NCBI GenBank assembly: GCA_964402115.1
Contig: CAYOBW010000079.1
Location: 1 to 26,135 of the forward strand
DNA: 26,135 nucleotides
Direction: 5' to 3'
Source of the DNA: CAYOBW01 sp964402115
GTDB taxonomy: Bacteria > Verrucomicrobiota > Kiritimatiellia > UBA8416 > CAYOBW01
The notes beneath the pieces were generated by a model. That model was given only the letters and a program-made list of their open reading frames with translations, had not been told where the DNA came from and searched no databases. The position numbers were made by a program, and so were the translations under genes. Positions 1 to 6,524 of this stretch are shown piece after piece. Numbering within the stretch: the stretch's first letter is position 1; every line of letters begins with the position of its first letter.

Positions 1-1
1 T

Positions 2-373
2 ATTGTCGGTAAAGTGTGGCTTTACGTGATGATTGGCATCGACGTGGGCGCTGGCATTCACGGGTATGTGCCCGCCAACGCCATGGCGTCATTCATGGGC
101 AAAGGGGTCTGGTGGAGCGTTCCGTTATCGGTGGTCATCGGTGTTCCAATGTACTCCAACGCGGCGGGCATTATTCCGGTCGTGCAGGCGCTGCTCGGCA
201 AAGGGGCCGCGCTGGGCACGGTGCTGGCGTTCATGATGGCGGTGATCGCGCTTTCCCTGCCGGAGGCGATCATTCTCCGCAAAGTCCTCAAGCCTCGATT
301 GCTGGCCGTGTTCTTCGGCGTGGTGGCGATTGGAATCATGGCGGTGGGATACCTGTTTAACGCGATTATGTGA
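2..373 (+). CDS. ArsP/DUF318-family permease, 3' part only
   Basis: This is the C-terminal ~123 residues of a polytopic membrane permease. The frame is open to the left edge of the window, so the true start is outside. Hydrophobic helices alternate with short loops, and the segments GIHGYVP, PMYSNAAGIIPVVQALL and ALSLPEAIILRKVLKPRL are typical of the predicted-permease family PF03773 (DUF318/ArsP_1), some members of which export organoarsenicals. It ends 16 bases before the small CxxC redox gene, a pairing commonly seen for this family. The context, an arsenic island, supports a metalloid or thiol-linked transport role. The substrate cannot be told from this fragment. Family assignment is by recognised motifs; function is inference. 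Confidence 0.85.
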   Translation: MVGKVWLYVMIGIDVGAGIHGYVPANAMASFMGKGVWWSVPLSVVIGVPMYSNAAGIIPVVQALLGKGAALGTVLAFMMAVIALSLPEAIILRKVLKPRLLAVFFGVVAIGIMAVGYLFNAIM

Positions 374-389
374 AAGAAGGGGCAGAGAC

Positions 390-623
390 ATGAAGAAGAT
401 CCAGGTCCTGGGTACGGGGTGTCAGAAGTGCAAGTTGCTGACGGCCAATGCCGAGGCGGCGGTCCAGGCGTTGGGCCTCGAGGCCACGGTGGAGAAGGTG
501 GAGAAGATCGTGGACATCATGAAGTTCGGCGTGATGACCACGCCGGCGCTGGTCGTGGACGGGCAGGTGAAAAGCGCGGGCAAGGTTCTGGGCGCGGAGG
601 AGATCAAGAAACTGCTGGAATAA
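390..623 (+). CDS. Small thioredoxin/glutaredoxin-like redox protein (redox-active disulfide protein 2 family)
   Basis: A 77-residue thioredoxin-fold protein. The active-site pair is C11 and C14 in GTGCQKCK. A cis-proline-type segment TTPALVVDG lies near residues 51-59 and the C terminus is helical (GAEEIKKLLE). Length and motifs match the TM0996/MTH895-like small redox family, which often sits beside DUF318 permeases. The start ATG at 390 follows a purine-rich AGAAGGGGCAGAG stretch at suitable distance. The natural role is probably to pass reducing equivalents to or from the permease or other metalloid-handling proteins (inference). Its stop codon lies inside the left arm of an inverted repeat that begins at 617, so the extreme C terminus may have been shaped by that insertion. 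Confidence 0.9.
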   Translation: MKKIQVLGTGCQKCKLLTANAEAAVQALGLEATVEKVEKIVDIMKFGVMTTPALVVDGQVKSAGKVLGAEEIKKLLE

Positions 624-761
624 TGGAATGGTGGAAGGATGGAATGTTGGGGTATGAGCGAACGCAGGAACATGAACCGCGGCTACATGAAGCTGATCGT
701 GTGGCAGGACGCGAAGGCGTACTACGTGCTCACGTACCACTCTTCCATTATTCCAATATTC
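617..761. repeat. Imperfect inverted repeat bounding a small inserted element
   Basis: The left arm at 617-634 (GGAATAATGGAATGGTGG) and the reverse complement of 737-754 (GGAATAATGGAAGAGTGG) match at 16 of 18 positions. A second related pair, GAATGTTGG at 642-650 and GAATATTGG (complement of 753-761), matches at 8 of 9. The arms flank the remnant of a four-helix-bundle gene, and the low-GC, TTCCA-rich arms look unlike the neighbouring DNA. This looks like a small mobile or formerly mobile cassette dropped between two genes of the operon. Seen directly: the repeats. Inferred: mobility. Confidence 0.6.
654..740 (+). pseudogene. N-terminal fragment of a four-helix-bundle (23S rRNA intervening-sequence-type) protein
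   Basis: Reading from ATG 654 or 672, the peptide contains MNRGYMKLIVWQDAKAYYVLT. The pattern Y-x-K-L-x-V-W-Q-x-A-x-x-Y is the conserved beginning of the S23/IVP four-helix-bundle family. A full protein is about 115-130 residues. Here similarity stops after about 25 residues, where the right inverted-repeat arm begins and the frame runs into unrelated sequence. It is therefore a decayed fragment rather than a working gene. Family members are known from 23S rRNA intervening sequences and as stand-alone genes of unclear function. Confidence 0.6.
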
Positions 762-783
762 AACAACAAAAGAAGGACGAGAG

Positions 784-1161
784 ATGATCGAGAAAAGTGC
801 ATGCGCGTGCGGTGGGGCTCCGAAACTGATCTTTGCGTGTTCGGGAGCGGCAGATGTGGGGGCGATTGCAGATCAAGCGGCGCGGAAAATGACGAAGGAC
901 GGCGCGGGCAAAATGTACTGCACGGCAGGCATTGGCGGGCGCGTGTCGGGGATCATGGCGACGACCGAGTCGGCGGCACGCATCCTGGCGATCGACGGGT
1001 GTCCGCTGAACTGCGTGAAGCACAGCCTGGAGCAGGCGGGGTTCAAGACCTACGAGCACCTGCAACTGGCGGATCTTGGTATGGAGAAGGGTAAGACCCC
1101 GCCGACGCCCGAGGCCGTCGCGATGGTGGCGGCGGCCGGCGCGGCGAAGTTGGTGTGCTGA
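784..1161 (+). CDS. DGC-domain putative zinc-binding protein
   Basis: A 125-residue cytoplasmic protein matching the DGC family (PF08859), named after its conserved Asp-Gly-Cys, here residues 71-73 in AIDGCPLNC. Other likely metal or thiol ligands are C7 and C9 (CAC), C19 in FACSGAADVG, C46 in KMYCTAGIGG, and C77. The C-terminal DLGMEKGK segment is also family-typical. The ATG at 784 has a GAAGGA ribosome site seven bases upstream. Biochemical function is not established for the family. Sitting between two thioredoxin-fold genes in an arsenic island, it plausibly handles metal or thiol chemistry for the same pathway (inference). Confidence 0.88.
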   Translation: MIEKSACACGGAPKLIFACSGAADVGAIADQAARKMTKDGAGKMYCTAGIGGRVSGIMATTESAARILAIDGCPLNCVKHSLEQAGFKTYEHLQLADLGMEKGKTPPTPEAVAMVAAAGAAKLVC

Positions 1162-1179
1162 AGGAAGGGAGCGACCCAC

Positions 1180-1713
1180 ATGACGGAAAGTAGCGAGAAG
1201 AAGGGTGACGGCTGCGCCTGTGGAAGTGCTGCAGGAAACTGCTGCAGCGGGCCGGGCAGGTGGATTTGGATCGTCCTGGCCGCGGCGATTGCGGGGGTGC
1301 TGATCGCGAAGAACGCCGGGAAGAAACAGGGTGCCGAGAGCGCGCCGGCGGCGAACATGGCTCCCGCAGCCGGCGAGGCGGCTGGCACACAGGGCGTGCC
1401 GATGTCAGCCAGCCAGGGGAAAGCCATTCCCCGCCTGGTGGACCTGGGTGCGGGGAAGTGCATCCCGTGCAAGATGATGGCGCCCATCCTGGAAGACCTG
1501 AAGAAGACGTATGCCGGGAAGCTCGATGTGCAGTTCATCGACGTGTGGGCGGATCCCGCGGCGGGCGAAGCTTACGACATCAAGCTGATCCCGACGCAGA
1601 TATTCTACAGCGCTGACAGCAAAGAACTGTTCAGGCACGAGGGCTTCTTCGGCAAGGAGGACATCCTGGCGAAGTGGAAGGAGTTGGGTGTGGACCTGGC
1701 GGGACCAAGATGA
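1180..1713 (+). CDS. Membrane-anchored thioredoxin-family protein with Cys-rich N terminus
   Basis: A 177-residue protein in three parts. Residues 1-26 are hydrophilic and Cys-rich (C12, C14, C21, C22, in GCACG and NCCSG). Residues 27-43 form one membrane segment (WIWIVLAAAIAGVLIA). After an Ala/Pro-rich linker, residues 84-175 form a thioredoxin fold with the active site KCIPCK (C94, C97) and the cis-proline segment IPTQIFY (P138). Topology is probably N-in with the thioredoxin domain outside, where it could be reduced by the CcdA-type protein encoded just downstream. The Cys-rich head resembles those of two other proteins in this window and may bind arsenite or a soft metal (inference). Its TGA overlaps the ATG of a 20-codon ORF. 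Confidence 0.92.
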   Translation: MTESSEKKGDGCACGSAAGNCCSGPGRWIWIVLAAAIAGVLIAKNAGKKQGAESAPAANMAPAAGEAAGTQGVPMSASQGKAIPRLVDLGAGKCIPCKMMAPILEDLKKTYAGKLDVQFIDVWADPAAGEAYDIKLIPTQIFYSADSKELFRHEGFFGKEDILAKWKELGVDLAGPR

Positions 1714-1772
1714 AGCTGACGCCCCAGCAGATCGGCAAAGCCTGCAAGATCGGCGAATGCGCGCCCAAGTGA
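1710..1772 (+). CDS. Possible 20-residue Cys-containing microprotein
   Basis: ATG at 1710 overlaps the stop of the thioredoxin gene (ATGA), and the frame ends at TGA 1770-1772, 13 bases before the ccdA-like start. The predicted peptide begins MKLTPQQ and carries two cysteines in the segment ACKIGEC. The overlap is typical of translational coupling, and the ORF fills nearly all of the gap between two tightly packed genes. It could be a microprotein, the remnant of a longer gene, or chance. No known family is recognised. Confidence 0.35.
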   Translation: MKLTPQQIGKACKIGECAPK

Positions 1773-1785
1773 CGGAGGGTTGCAG

Positions 1786-2484
1786 ATGGAACAACTATTC
1801 ACGACTCTCTCCCGCGCCGTCGAGGGTTCCGCTGGCCTGGCTCTCGCCGCCGCCTTCGCCTGGGGCGTGCTCAGCATCCTGCTGAGTCCCTGCCACTTGG
1901 CGAGCATCCCCCTGATCGTGGGGTTCATCGATCAGCAGGGGCGGATCACGACGCGGCGCGCGTTCGCGATCTCCCTTTTGTTCGCGGTGGGCATCCTGAT
2001 TACCATTGGCGTGATCGGGGCCATCACGGCCGCAGCCGGCCGGATGATGGGCGATATCGGGCGCTGGGGCAACTACGCGGTGGCCGTCATCTTCTTCGTG
2101 GTCGGCCTCTACCTGCTCGATGCCATCCGCCTGCCGCTGCCCGGTGCGGCCCAGCCCGGCCTGAAACGCAAGGGGATGCTGGCGGCGTTCATTCTGGGCC
2201 TCGTGTTCGGGGTGGCGCTGGGACCTTGCACGTTTGCGTACATGGCGCCCATGCTGGCGGTGACGTTCAAGCTTGCGGCGACCAACCTGCCGTACGGCAT
2301 CCTCCTGCTCGTGCTCTACGGCCTGGGGCACTGCGGGGTGATCGTTCTGGCTGGCACCTTCACGGAGGTGGTGCAGCGCTACCTGAACTGGAACGAACGG
2401 TCCCAGGGCGCCGGGATCCTCAAGAAAGTCTGCGGTGTGCTGGTGCTGCTGGGCGGGCTCTACCTGATCTACACGGCGCGGTAG
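1786..2484 (+). CDS. ccdA: CcdA/DsbD-type transmembrane thiol-electron carrier
   Basis: A 232-residue inner-membrane protein with about six hydrophobic helices. The two redox cysteines of the CcdA/DsbD-beta family are visible: C36 in LLSPCHLASIPL and C148 in ALGPCTFAYMAPM, each followed by proline-containing helices. Family members carry electrons from cytoplasmic thioredoxin across the membrane to extracytoplasmic thioredoxin-fold partners. The obvious partner here is the membrane-anchored thioredoxin immediately upstream. ATG 1786 is chosen over the in-frame TTG at 1780 because GGAGGG at 1774-1779 is correctly spaced for it. The gene is more likely part of the arsenic/thiol module than of cytochrome c maturation, since no other ccm or res genes are present. 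Confidence 0.9.
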   Translation: MEQLFTTLSRAVEGSAGLALAAAFAWGVLSILLSPCHLASIPLIVGFIDQQGRITTRRAFAISLLFAVGILITIGVIGAITAAAGRMMGDIGRWGNYAVAVIFFVVGLYLLDAIRLPLPGAAQPGLKRKGMLAAFILGLVFGVALGPCTFAYMAPMLAVTFKLAATNLPYGILLLVLYGLGHCGVIVLAGTFTEVVQRYLNWNERSQGAGILKKVCGVLVLLGGLYLIYTAR

Positions 2485-2681
2485 TCGTCAGCGCAGCTTC
2501 TATGCTACTCGTCCGCGAGGGATAGATCGTCCTGTCGTGCTTGTGTTTCAAGCTTTGTTCTGGCAACGTGCCTCTTGTGTGAGTGGTTTTGGAGCGGGAC
2601 ACCCCGGTCGGGTGACAGTGGTTGCCCGGGGGATCCGTTGTGTTGGGAGCGAGCGGGCAGCGAAAAGGGGAGGATTGTCCT

Positions 2682-3692
2682 ATGTTGAACCAGAGCGGGA
2701 TGCGTAGCGTGAAGGCGAACGTGTTGGCTGTCGGCCTCTGCGTGTTTGGAATGGGTTACGCGGCCAGCGCGGTAGACCTCGGCGGTGTACTGAGGAAGGC
2801 CGCGCAGCAGTTGAAAACGGCGCAAGGCGACGCCCCGCGCCAGGCGGATGCGCAGACGCCTCCCCCGGCGTCCGCTAACGCCAGTCGGATCGTCTTCTCC
2901 TCGTCGCCGATAGATCCCGCCAACCCCGCCAACCTGACCACCAGCTTCAAGGCTGGCGACACCATCTACGGTCTGATCCAGGTCGACAAGAGCTGGCGGG
3001 AGATTTACGAAGCCGAGGGCAAGAAGGAACTGGGTCTCATGATCGTGATGGCGATCGGCGAGAGCCAGACACTGCAGTACATCACCTTGAAGAAGGCGGC
3101 TTACATCGACGGATCGCACCTGGTGCTCGATATTGCGCCGGCGCCCGAGAAGATGACGGCCTACAAGGATCCCGATATCGCGTTTGGCGAAGGCAAGGGC
3201 AACCGTAAGATCGGCCCCATTGCCTTCACGTATGAACTCGGCCAACTGCCCGCGGGCAAGCACAGGATCGAGTTCTTCATCCGGAACTACGGCGACAAGC
3301 CCGCGGCGGGCGCCTTCGAGATCGAAGGGACTGATTTCAAGTTCTACGCCGGTCTGCACGAAAAGGTTAAAGCGGCCAGCGAGGCGATCGACACCCTGCC
3401 CCCGGTTGGCATGGTCAATAAGGAGCTGGAAGCCCTGATGCGCAAGTTGCTGGACAACGCCGGTTGGACCAACATCCTGCGGGTGGTGATCATAGACAAG
3501 GATTGGTGGCTGGAAGGCGAGACGTCGCGTTACCTGAACGTCGCCGCCGCTGCCAAGGGAGCCGACGGTCAGTGCTACTGGTGCAACCTCCAGTTCACGC
3601 AGCCTAAGCTGATCTCCGGTGCCTGGGGGGCGCTTGAGCTCACCAAAACCGGCATCAAGCGCAACATCACCGAGGAAAACGTCAACAAGTAG
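2682..3692 (+). CDS. Secreted protein of unknown function with C-terminal CxxC
   Basis: A 336-residue protein with an N-terminal signal peptide (positive MRSVK start, hydrophobic VLAVGLCVFGMGYA core, likely cleavage after ASA near residue 30). The mature part starts with a charged helix and an Ala/Pro-rich linker, then a mixed alpha/beta region (FSSSPIDPANPANL, GLIQVDKSWREIYE, PAGKHRIEFFIRNYG). Near the C terminus GQCYWCNLQF holds a CxxC pair. ATG 2682 has AGGGGAGG upstream; ATG 2700 is a possible alternative. I recognise no family. It lies between the ccdA-like and arsR genes, with a 197-base gap before it in which I see no convincing promoter or terminator. It may be a passenger rather than part of the arsenic pathway. 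Confidence 0.85.
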   Translation: MLNQSGMRSVKANVLAVGLCVFGMGYAASAVDLGGVLRKAAQQLKTAQGDAPRQADAQTPPPASANASRIVFSSSPIDPANPANLTTSFKAGDTIYGLIQVDKSWREIYEAEGKKELGLMIVMAIGESQTLQYITLKKAAYIDGSHLVLDIAPAPEKMTAYKDPDIAFGEGKGNRKIGPIAFTYELGQLPAGKHRIEFFIRNYGDKPAAGAFEIEGTDFKFYAGLHEKVKAASEAIDTLPPVGMVNKELEALMRKLLDNAGWTNILRVVIIDKDWWLEGETSRYLNVAAAAKGADGQCYWCNLQFTQPKLISGAWGALELTKTGIKRNITEENVNK

Positions 3693-3705
3693 CCAGGGTC
3701 GGAGT

Positions 3706-3736
3706 GGCGCGCTGTCGCTGCGGCGGCAGGCGCGCC
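3706..3736 (+). terminator. Possible GC hairpin after the secreted-protein gene
   Basis: GGCGCGC at 3706-3712 pairs perfectly with GCGCGCC at 3730-3736 around a 17-base loop, beginning 14 bases after the stop codon. There is no T tract, so intrinsic termination is uncertain. It separates the upstream transcription unit from the arsR promoter. Confidence 0.3.
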
Positions 3737-3812
3737 GTGGCGGCTTCCGGTGCTGCCGTGCAGCCCCCGGTTGATACTGGCGTTCAGGTCGTTGAAATCT
3801 TCAAAGACCCCG

Positions 3813-3841
3813 TTGACAGCACCAGTGGACCGTGCAATAGT
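3813..3841 (+). promoter_or_regulatory. Promoter for arsR and the downstream metal operon
   Basis: A perfect -35 box TTGACA (3813-3818) is followed after 17 bases by AATAGT (3836-3841), matching four of six -10 consensus positions. Predicted transcription would start near 3848, upstream of the arsR ATG at 3905. The -10 box abuts the dyad at 3841-3856. Confidence 0.55.
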
Positions 3842-3856
3842 TCGTTGTGTGACGAA
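3841..3856. promoter_or_regulatory. Probable ArsR operator dyad
   Basis: TTCGT (3841-3845) and ACGAA (3852-3856) are a perfect inverted repeat with a six-base spacer, touching the -10 box and covering the predicted start site. A further ACGAATAG at 3860-3867 repeats the right half-site. A repressor bound here would block the promoter. Autoregulation by the adjacent ArsR is the usual arrangement for the family; binding here is inferred. Confidence 0.55.
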
Positions 3857-3904
3857 ATGACGAATAGCGCGAACGCGCGCGAATCCGGGAGGGATGACAA
3901 GGCC

Positions 3905-4291
3905 ATGATCAGCGAGCCCCTGCGAGCGACCCTGCGCATTACGAAAGCGCTGGCGGATCTTCAACGCGTGCGCATCCTGATGATGCTGCAGCCGGGCGAA
4001 CTGTGTGTGTGCCAGATCGTGGAAGTGCTCTCCCTGGCCCCGTCCACGGTCTCCAAGCACCTGTCCATTCTGAGTGCTGCCGGCCTTGTGGATTCCCGCA
4101 AGGAGGGACGCTGGGCGTACTACCGCTTGCCGGAGGGCGCCGCCGGGGCCCCCGTTCAACCCATCGTCAAGTGGTTGGGGGATACGTTGAAGACGGAACC
4201 GGCGATCGAACGCGACAGAAGCAAGCTCCGGACCGTCGTCTCCTGCGATCCTGGCAGCCTGTGCCGGCGTCAACGAGAACGTGGGGAGTAG
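3905..4291 (+). CDS. arsR: ArsR/SmtB-family metalloid-responsive repressor
   Basis: A 128-residue winged-helix protein. The metal-sensing motif ELCVCQI, with its CVC cysteine pair, is followed by the recognition helix (SLAPSTVSKHLSILSAAGLV) and the wing (SRKEGRWAYYRLP). This is the arrangement of arsenite-sensing ArsR, where As(III) bound by the cysteines releases the protein from DNA. ATG 3905 is preferred over the in-frame ATG 3857 because GGGAGGG lies 11 bases upstream, and because 3857 sits immediately after the operator dyad and near the predicted transcription start. Additional C-terminal cysteines (SCDPGSLC) may add ligands. It leads a plus-strand series of small Cys protein, metal ATPase and Acr3, which it probably controls. 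Confidence 0.93.
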   Translation: MISEPLRATLRITKALADLQRVRILMMLQPGELCVCQIVEVLSLAPSTVSKHLSILSAAGLVDSRKEGRWAYYRLPEGAAGAPVQPIVKWLGDTLKTEPAIERDRSKLRTVVSCDPGSLCRRQRERGE

Positions 4292-4345
4292 CAGCGAGAG
4301 GTAAGGGTTGTTGCGCCTGAATGGCGAGAAAGGGACGACAAGCAG

Positions 4346-4510
4346 ATGAACGAGCAGAACGGCAATGGAAAGAAGAAGGGCTTCTTCGCGCTCTTGAAGG
4401 AGTCGATCGCCAAGAGCAACGACGGCTGCGGTCCTGGTTGCGGTTGCCACGCGGTAGACGAGAAGAAGGCCAAGGGCGGCAAGGGTGAGGGAGCCGGAAA
4501 GAAGAAGTAG
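4346..4510 (+). CDS. 54-residue Cys/Lys-rich small protein
   Basis: A short ORF with two charged ends (NGNGKKKGFF and EKKAKGGKGEGAGKKK), a central hydrophobic-amphipathic stretch FFALLKESIAKS and a compact cysteine motif DGCGPGCGCH. ATG 4346 follows GGGACGACAAGCAG, a weak ribosome site. I recall comparable small proteins of the form KGFF...ESxxK...C-rich beside arsR in other ars-type clusters, but I cannot name a family. The four-ligand GCGPGCGCH motif could bind arsenite or another soft metal, making a sequestration or metallochaperone role for the adjacent ATPase or Acr3 plausible (inference). Position inside the operon between arsR and the ATPase supports it being a real gene. Confidence 0.7.
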   Translation: MNEQNGNGKKKGFFALLKESIAKSNDGCGPGCGCHAVDEKKAKGGKGEGAGKKK

Positions 4511-4591
4511 ACCAGCCGTTTCCTGTCGCGGAAGTGTTGTGCTGTCTGCGGGGGTTGGGCCTCCTTGGCTGGTTCCGAATGGAGGACTCTG

Positions 4592-6490
4592 ATGTCCGAT
4601 TCCGATGGTGTTCGTTCCGAGAAGCTCCGGGAGATTGCGGTGCTCGCCCTTGCGCCTGTGCTGATCATTGCGTTGACGGTGGTAAGTTGGGTGTTGGCGC
4701 GCTGGCATATCGGCCCCTTGTATCTGAACGCGTCTTTGGCGTTGGCGGCCGTCCTGTTGGGTGGGACTCCACGGTTTATTGCGGGCTTCAAGGACATCAT
4801 TCATCGCCGGATCACGGTCAATGTATTCGTGCTTGTTGCACTTGCCGCGACGGTTGCCATAGGCGAGTTCCGGCCGGCAGCGGTGATCGTCATCATCATG
4901 TCAGTGGTCGGGGCGCTGGAAAGCTACGCCTTGGACAAGACGCGCCGCAGCATTCGAGACCTGCTGGACCTGGCGCCTCAGTCCGCGACGGTGCGCCGTA
5001 ATGGCCAGGAAGTCATCGTTCCGGTTGCCGAGCTTCAGGTTGGCGACCCGGTCGTGGTCCGCCCGGGCGAGCGGATACCGGTGGACGGCGTGGTGGTGGC
5101 CGGGGCAAGCGGCGTCAACCAGGCTCCCATCACCGGTGAATCCATGCCGGTGGAGAAGCTGCCGGGAAGCGCCGTGTTCAGCGGAACGCTCAACGAATCG
5201 GGCCGGCTGGAGATCAGGACGGAGAAGGTCGGCGAGGGAACCACGCTGGCCCGGATCGTCCACCTGGTGCAGGAAGCGCAGGGGACACGTGCGCCTATCC
5301 AGAATCTGGCCGACCGCTTCACGACGTGGTTTCTGCCCACGGTGGTTGTATTGGCCGTTGTCGCTTTCTTCGTCACCGGCGACGTCAAGGCAGCGGTCTC
5401 GGTTCTATTGGTGGCCTGTCCCTGCGCCTTTGCCATTGCCACCCCGACCGCAGTGACCGCCGGCATTTCGAACATGGCCAAGCGGGCGATCCTGATCAAG
5501 GGGGGGATGTTTCTGGAACTTGCGCACAAGATCGACCACCTGCTGGTCGACAAGACAGGTACGTTCACCTTCGGCCGGCCGAAGGTGATGGAAATCGTCT
5601 GCTTCGACGGGCGGACCGCGAATGACATTCTCCACCTGGCCTGCATCGCCGAAAAGTACTCCGAACATCCTTTGGGCCGCGCCATCTTGGCGGCCGGCAA
5701 GGGGGCAGGGCTCTCGATCCCGGAACCGGACCATTTCAACAGCACCGCGGCCATGGGTGTCGAGGCCGAATGGGACGGCCAGCGGATCCGCGTCGGGAAG
5801 CCGGCATACCTTCGGGACGCAGGCTTGACCCTTGCGCCGCAGATCGACCAGGCACTTGCGGCGCAATCGGACCAGGGTCGCACCGCAGTGTTGGTGGCGC
5901 AGAACGACGAACCACTGGGCCTGTTGGCGATCGCCGACGAGATTCGCCCGAAGATGCCCGGCGTCATTCGTGCCCTGAAGGCCATGGGCGTCAAACGGAT
6001 CACGATGCTGACCGGCGATCACCCGACGGTGGCCGCCGCCGTTGCCCGCGCGATCGGCGTGGACGACTTCCAGGCCGAACTGCTTCCTGAGCAGAAGCTG
6101 GCGTTTGTCAGGAAGTGCCAGGCGGAAGGTCAGGTTGTCGGCATGCTCGGCGACGGTGTCAACGACGCGCCCGCCCTGGCCCAGGCCGATGTGGGTATCG
6201 CCATGGGCGCCGCCGGCACGGATGTGGCCATCGAGACGGCGGATGTCACGCTGATGAACGACGACATAGCGGGCGTCGCAGACTTCATGTGGATGTCCGC
6301 CAAAGTGCTACGCCGCATCAAGCTGAACATCTTCTTCTCGATGATCTACAACGTTATCGGCCTGGGTCTGAGCGTGGTCGGGCTGATGACGCCCATTGTC
6401 GCCGTGATTTTCCAGGAAGCGGGGTGTGTGACGGTGGTCGTCAGTTCGACGCTGTTGCTTTGGTCGAAGGGGCGGCCGATAGCGGCGTGA
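4592..6490 (+). CDS. P1B-type heavy-metal-translocating ATPase without N-terminal metal-binding domain
   Basis: A 632-residue metal-pumping ATPase. Membrane helices near residues 14-60 and 74-112 precede the actuator domain with TGES (181-184). The metal-site helix carries CPC (276-278, in VACPCAFAIATPTAV). The phosphorylation loop DKTGT has D320, the nucleotide domain has SEHPLG (357-362), and the hinge has TGDH (474-477) and GDGVND (520-525). The last helices contain YN (586-587) and a C-terminal GCVTVVVSS (SS at 618-619). CPC plus YN plus SS recalls Cu(I)-type P1B-1 pumps, but the environments differ, so the substrate is open. The phosphorylation motif reads DKTGTFTF instead of DKTGTLT. 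There is no HMA or Cys-rich domain at the N terminus. GGAGG at 4581-4585 fixes the start. Between arsR and acr3 it is probably arsR-controlled. Confidence 0.93.
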   Translation: MSDSDGVRSEKLREIAVLALAPVLIIALTVVSWVLARWHIGPLYLNASLALAAVLLGGTPRFIAGFKDIIHRRITVNVFVLVALAATVAIGEFRPAAVIVIIMSVVGALESYALDKTRRSIRDLLDLAPQSATVRRNGQEVIVPVAELQVGDPVVVRPGERIPVDGVVVAGASGVNQAPITGESMPVEKLPGSAVFSGTLNESGRLEIRTEKVGEGTTLARIVHLVQEAQGTRAPIQNLADRFTTWFLPTVVVLAVVAFFVTGDVKAAVSVLLVACPCAFAIATPTAVTAGISNMAKRAILIKGGMFLELAHKIDHLLVDKTGTFTFGRPKVMEIVCFDGRTANDILHLACIAEKYSEHPLGRAILAAGKGAGLSIPEPDHFNSTAAMGVEAEWDGQRIRVGKPAYLRDAGLTLAPQIDQALAAQSDQGRTAVLVAQNDEPLGLLAIADEIRPKMPGVIRALKAMGVKRITMLTGDHPTVAAAVARAIGVDDFQAELLPEQKLAFVRKCQAEGQVVGMLGDGVNDAPALAQADVGIAMGAAGTDVAIETADVTLMNDDIAGVADFMWMSAKVLRRIKLNIFFSMIYNVIGLGLSVVGLMTPIVAVIFQEAGCVTVVVSSTLLLWSKGRPIAA

Positions 6491-6524
6491 AACGAAGTCT
6501 GCGATACAGGAAAGGAGCATGAGC

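Noticed and set aside
2611..2625. Short CACCC/GGGTG hairpin before the secreted-protein gene as a terminator
   Set aside because: Only five base pairs, no T tract, and too weak to support.
3575..4804. A 409-codon minus-strand frame opposite arsR and the start of the metal ATPase
   Set aside because: It covers the arsR promoter and two good genes and shows no domain.
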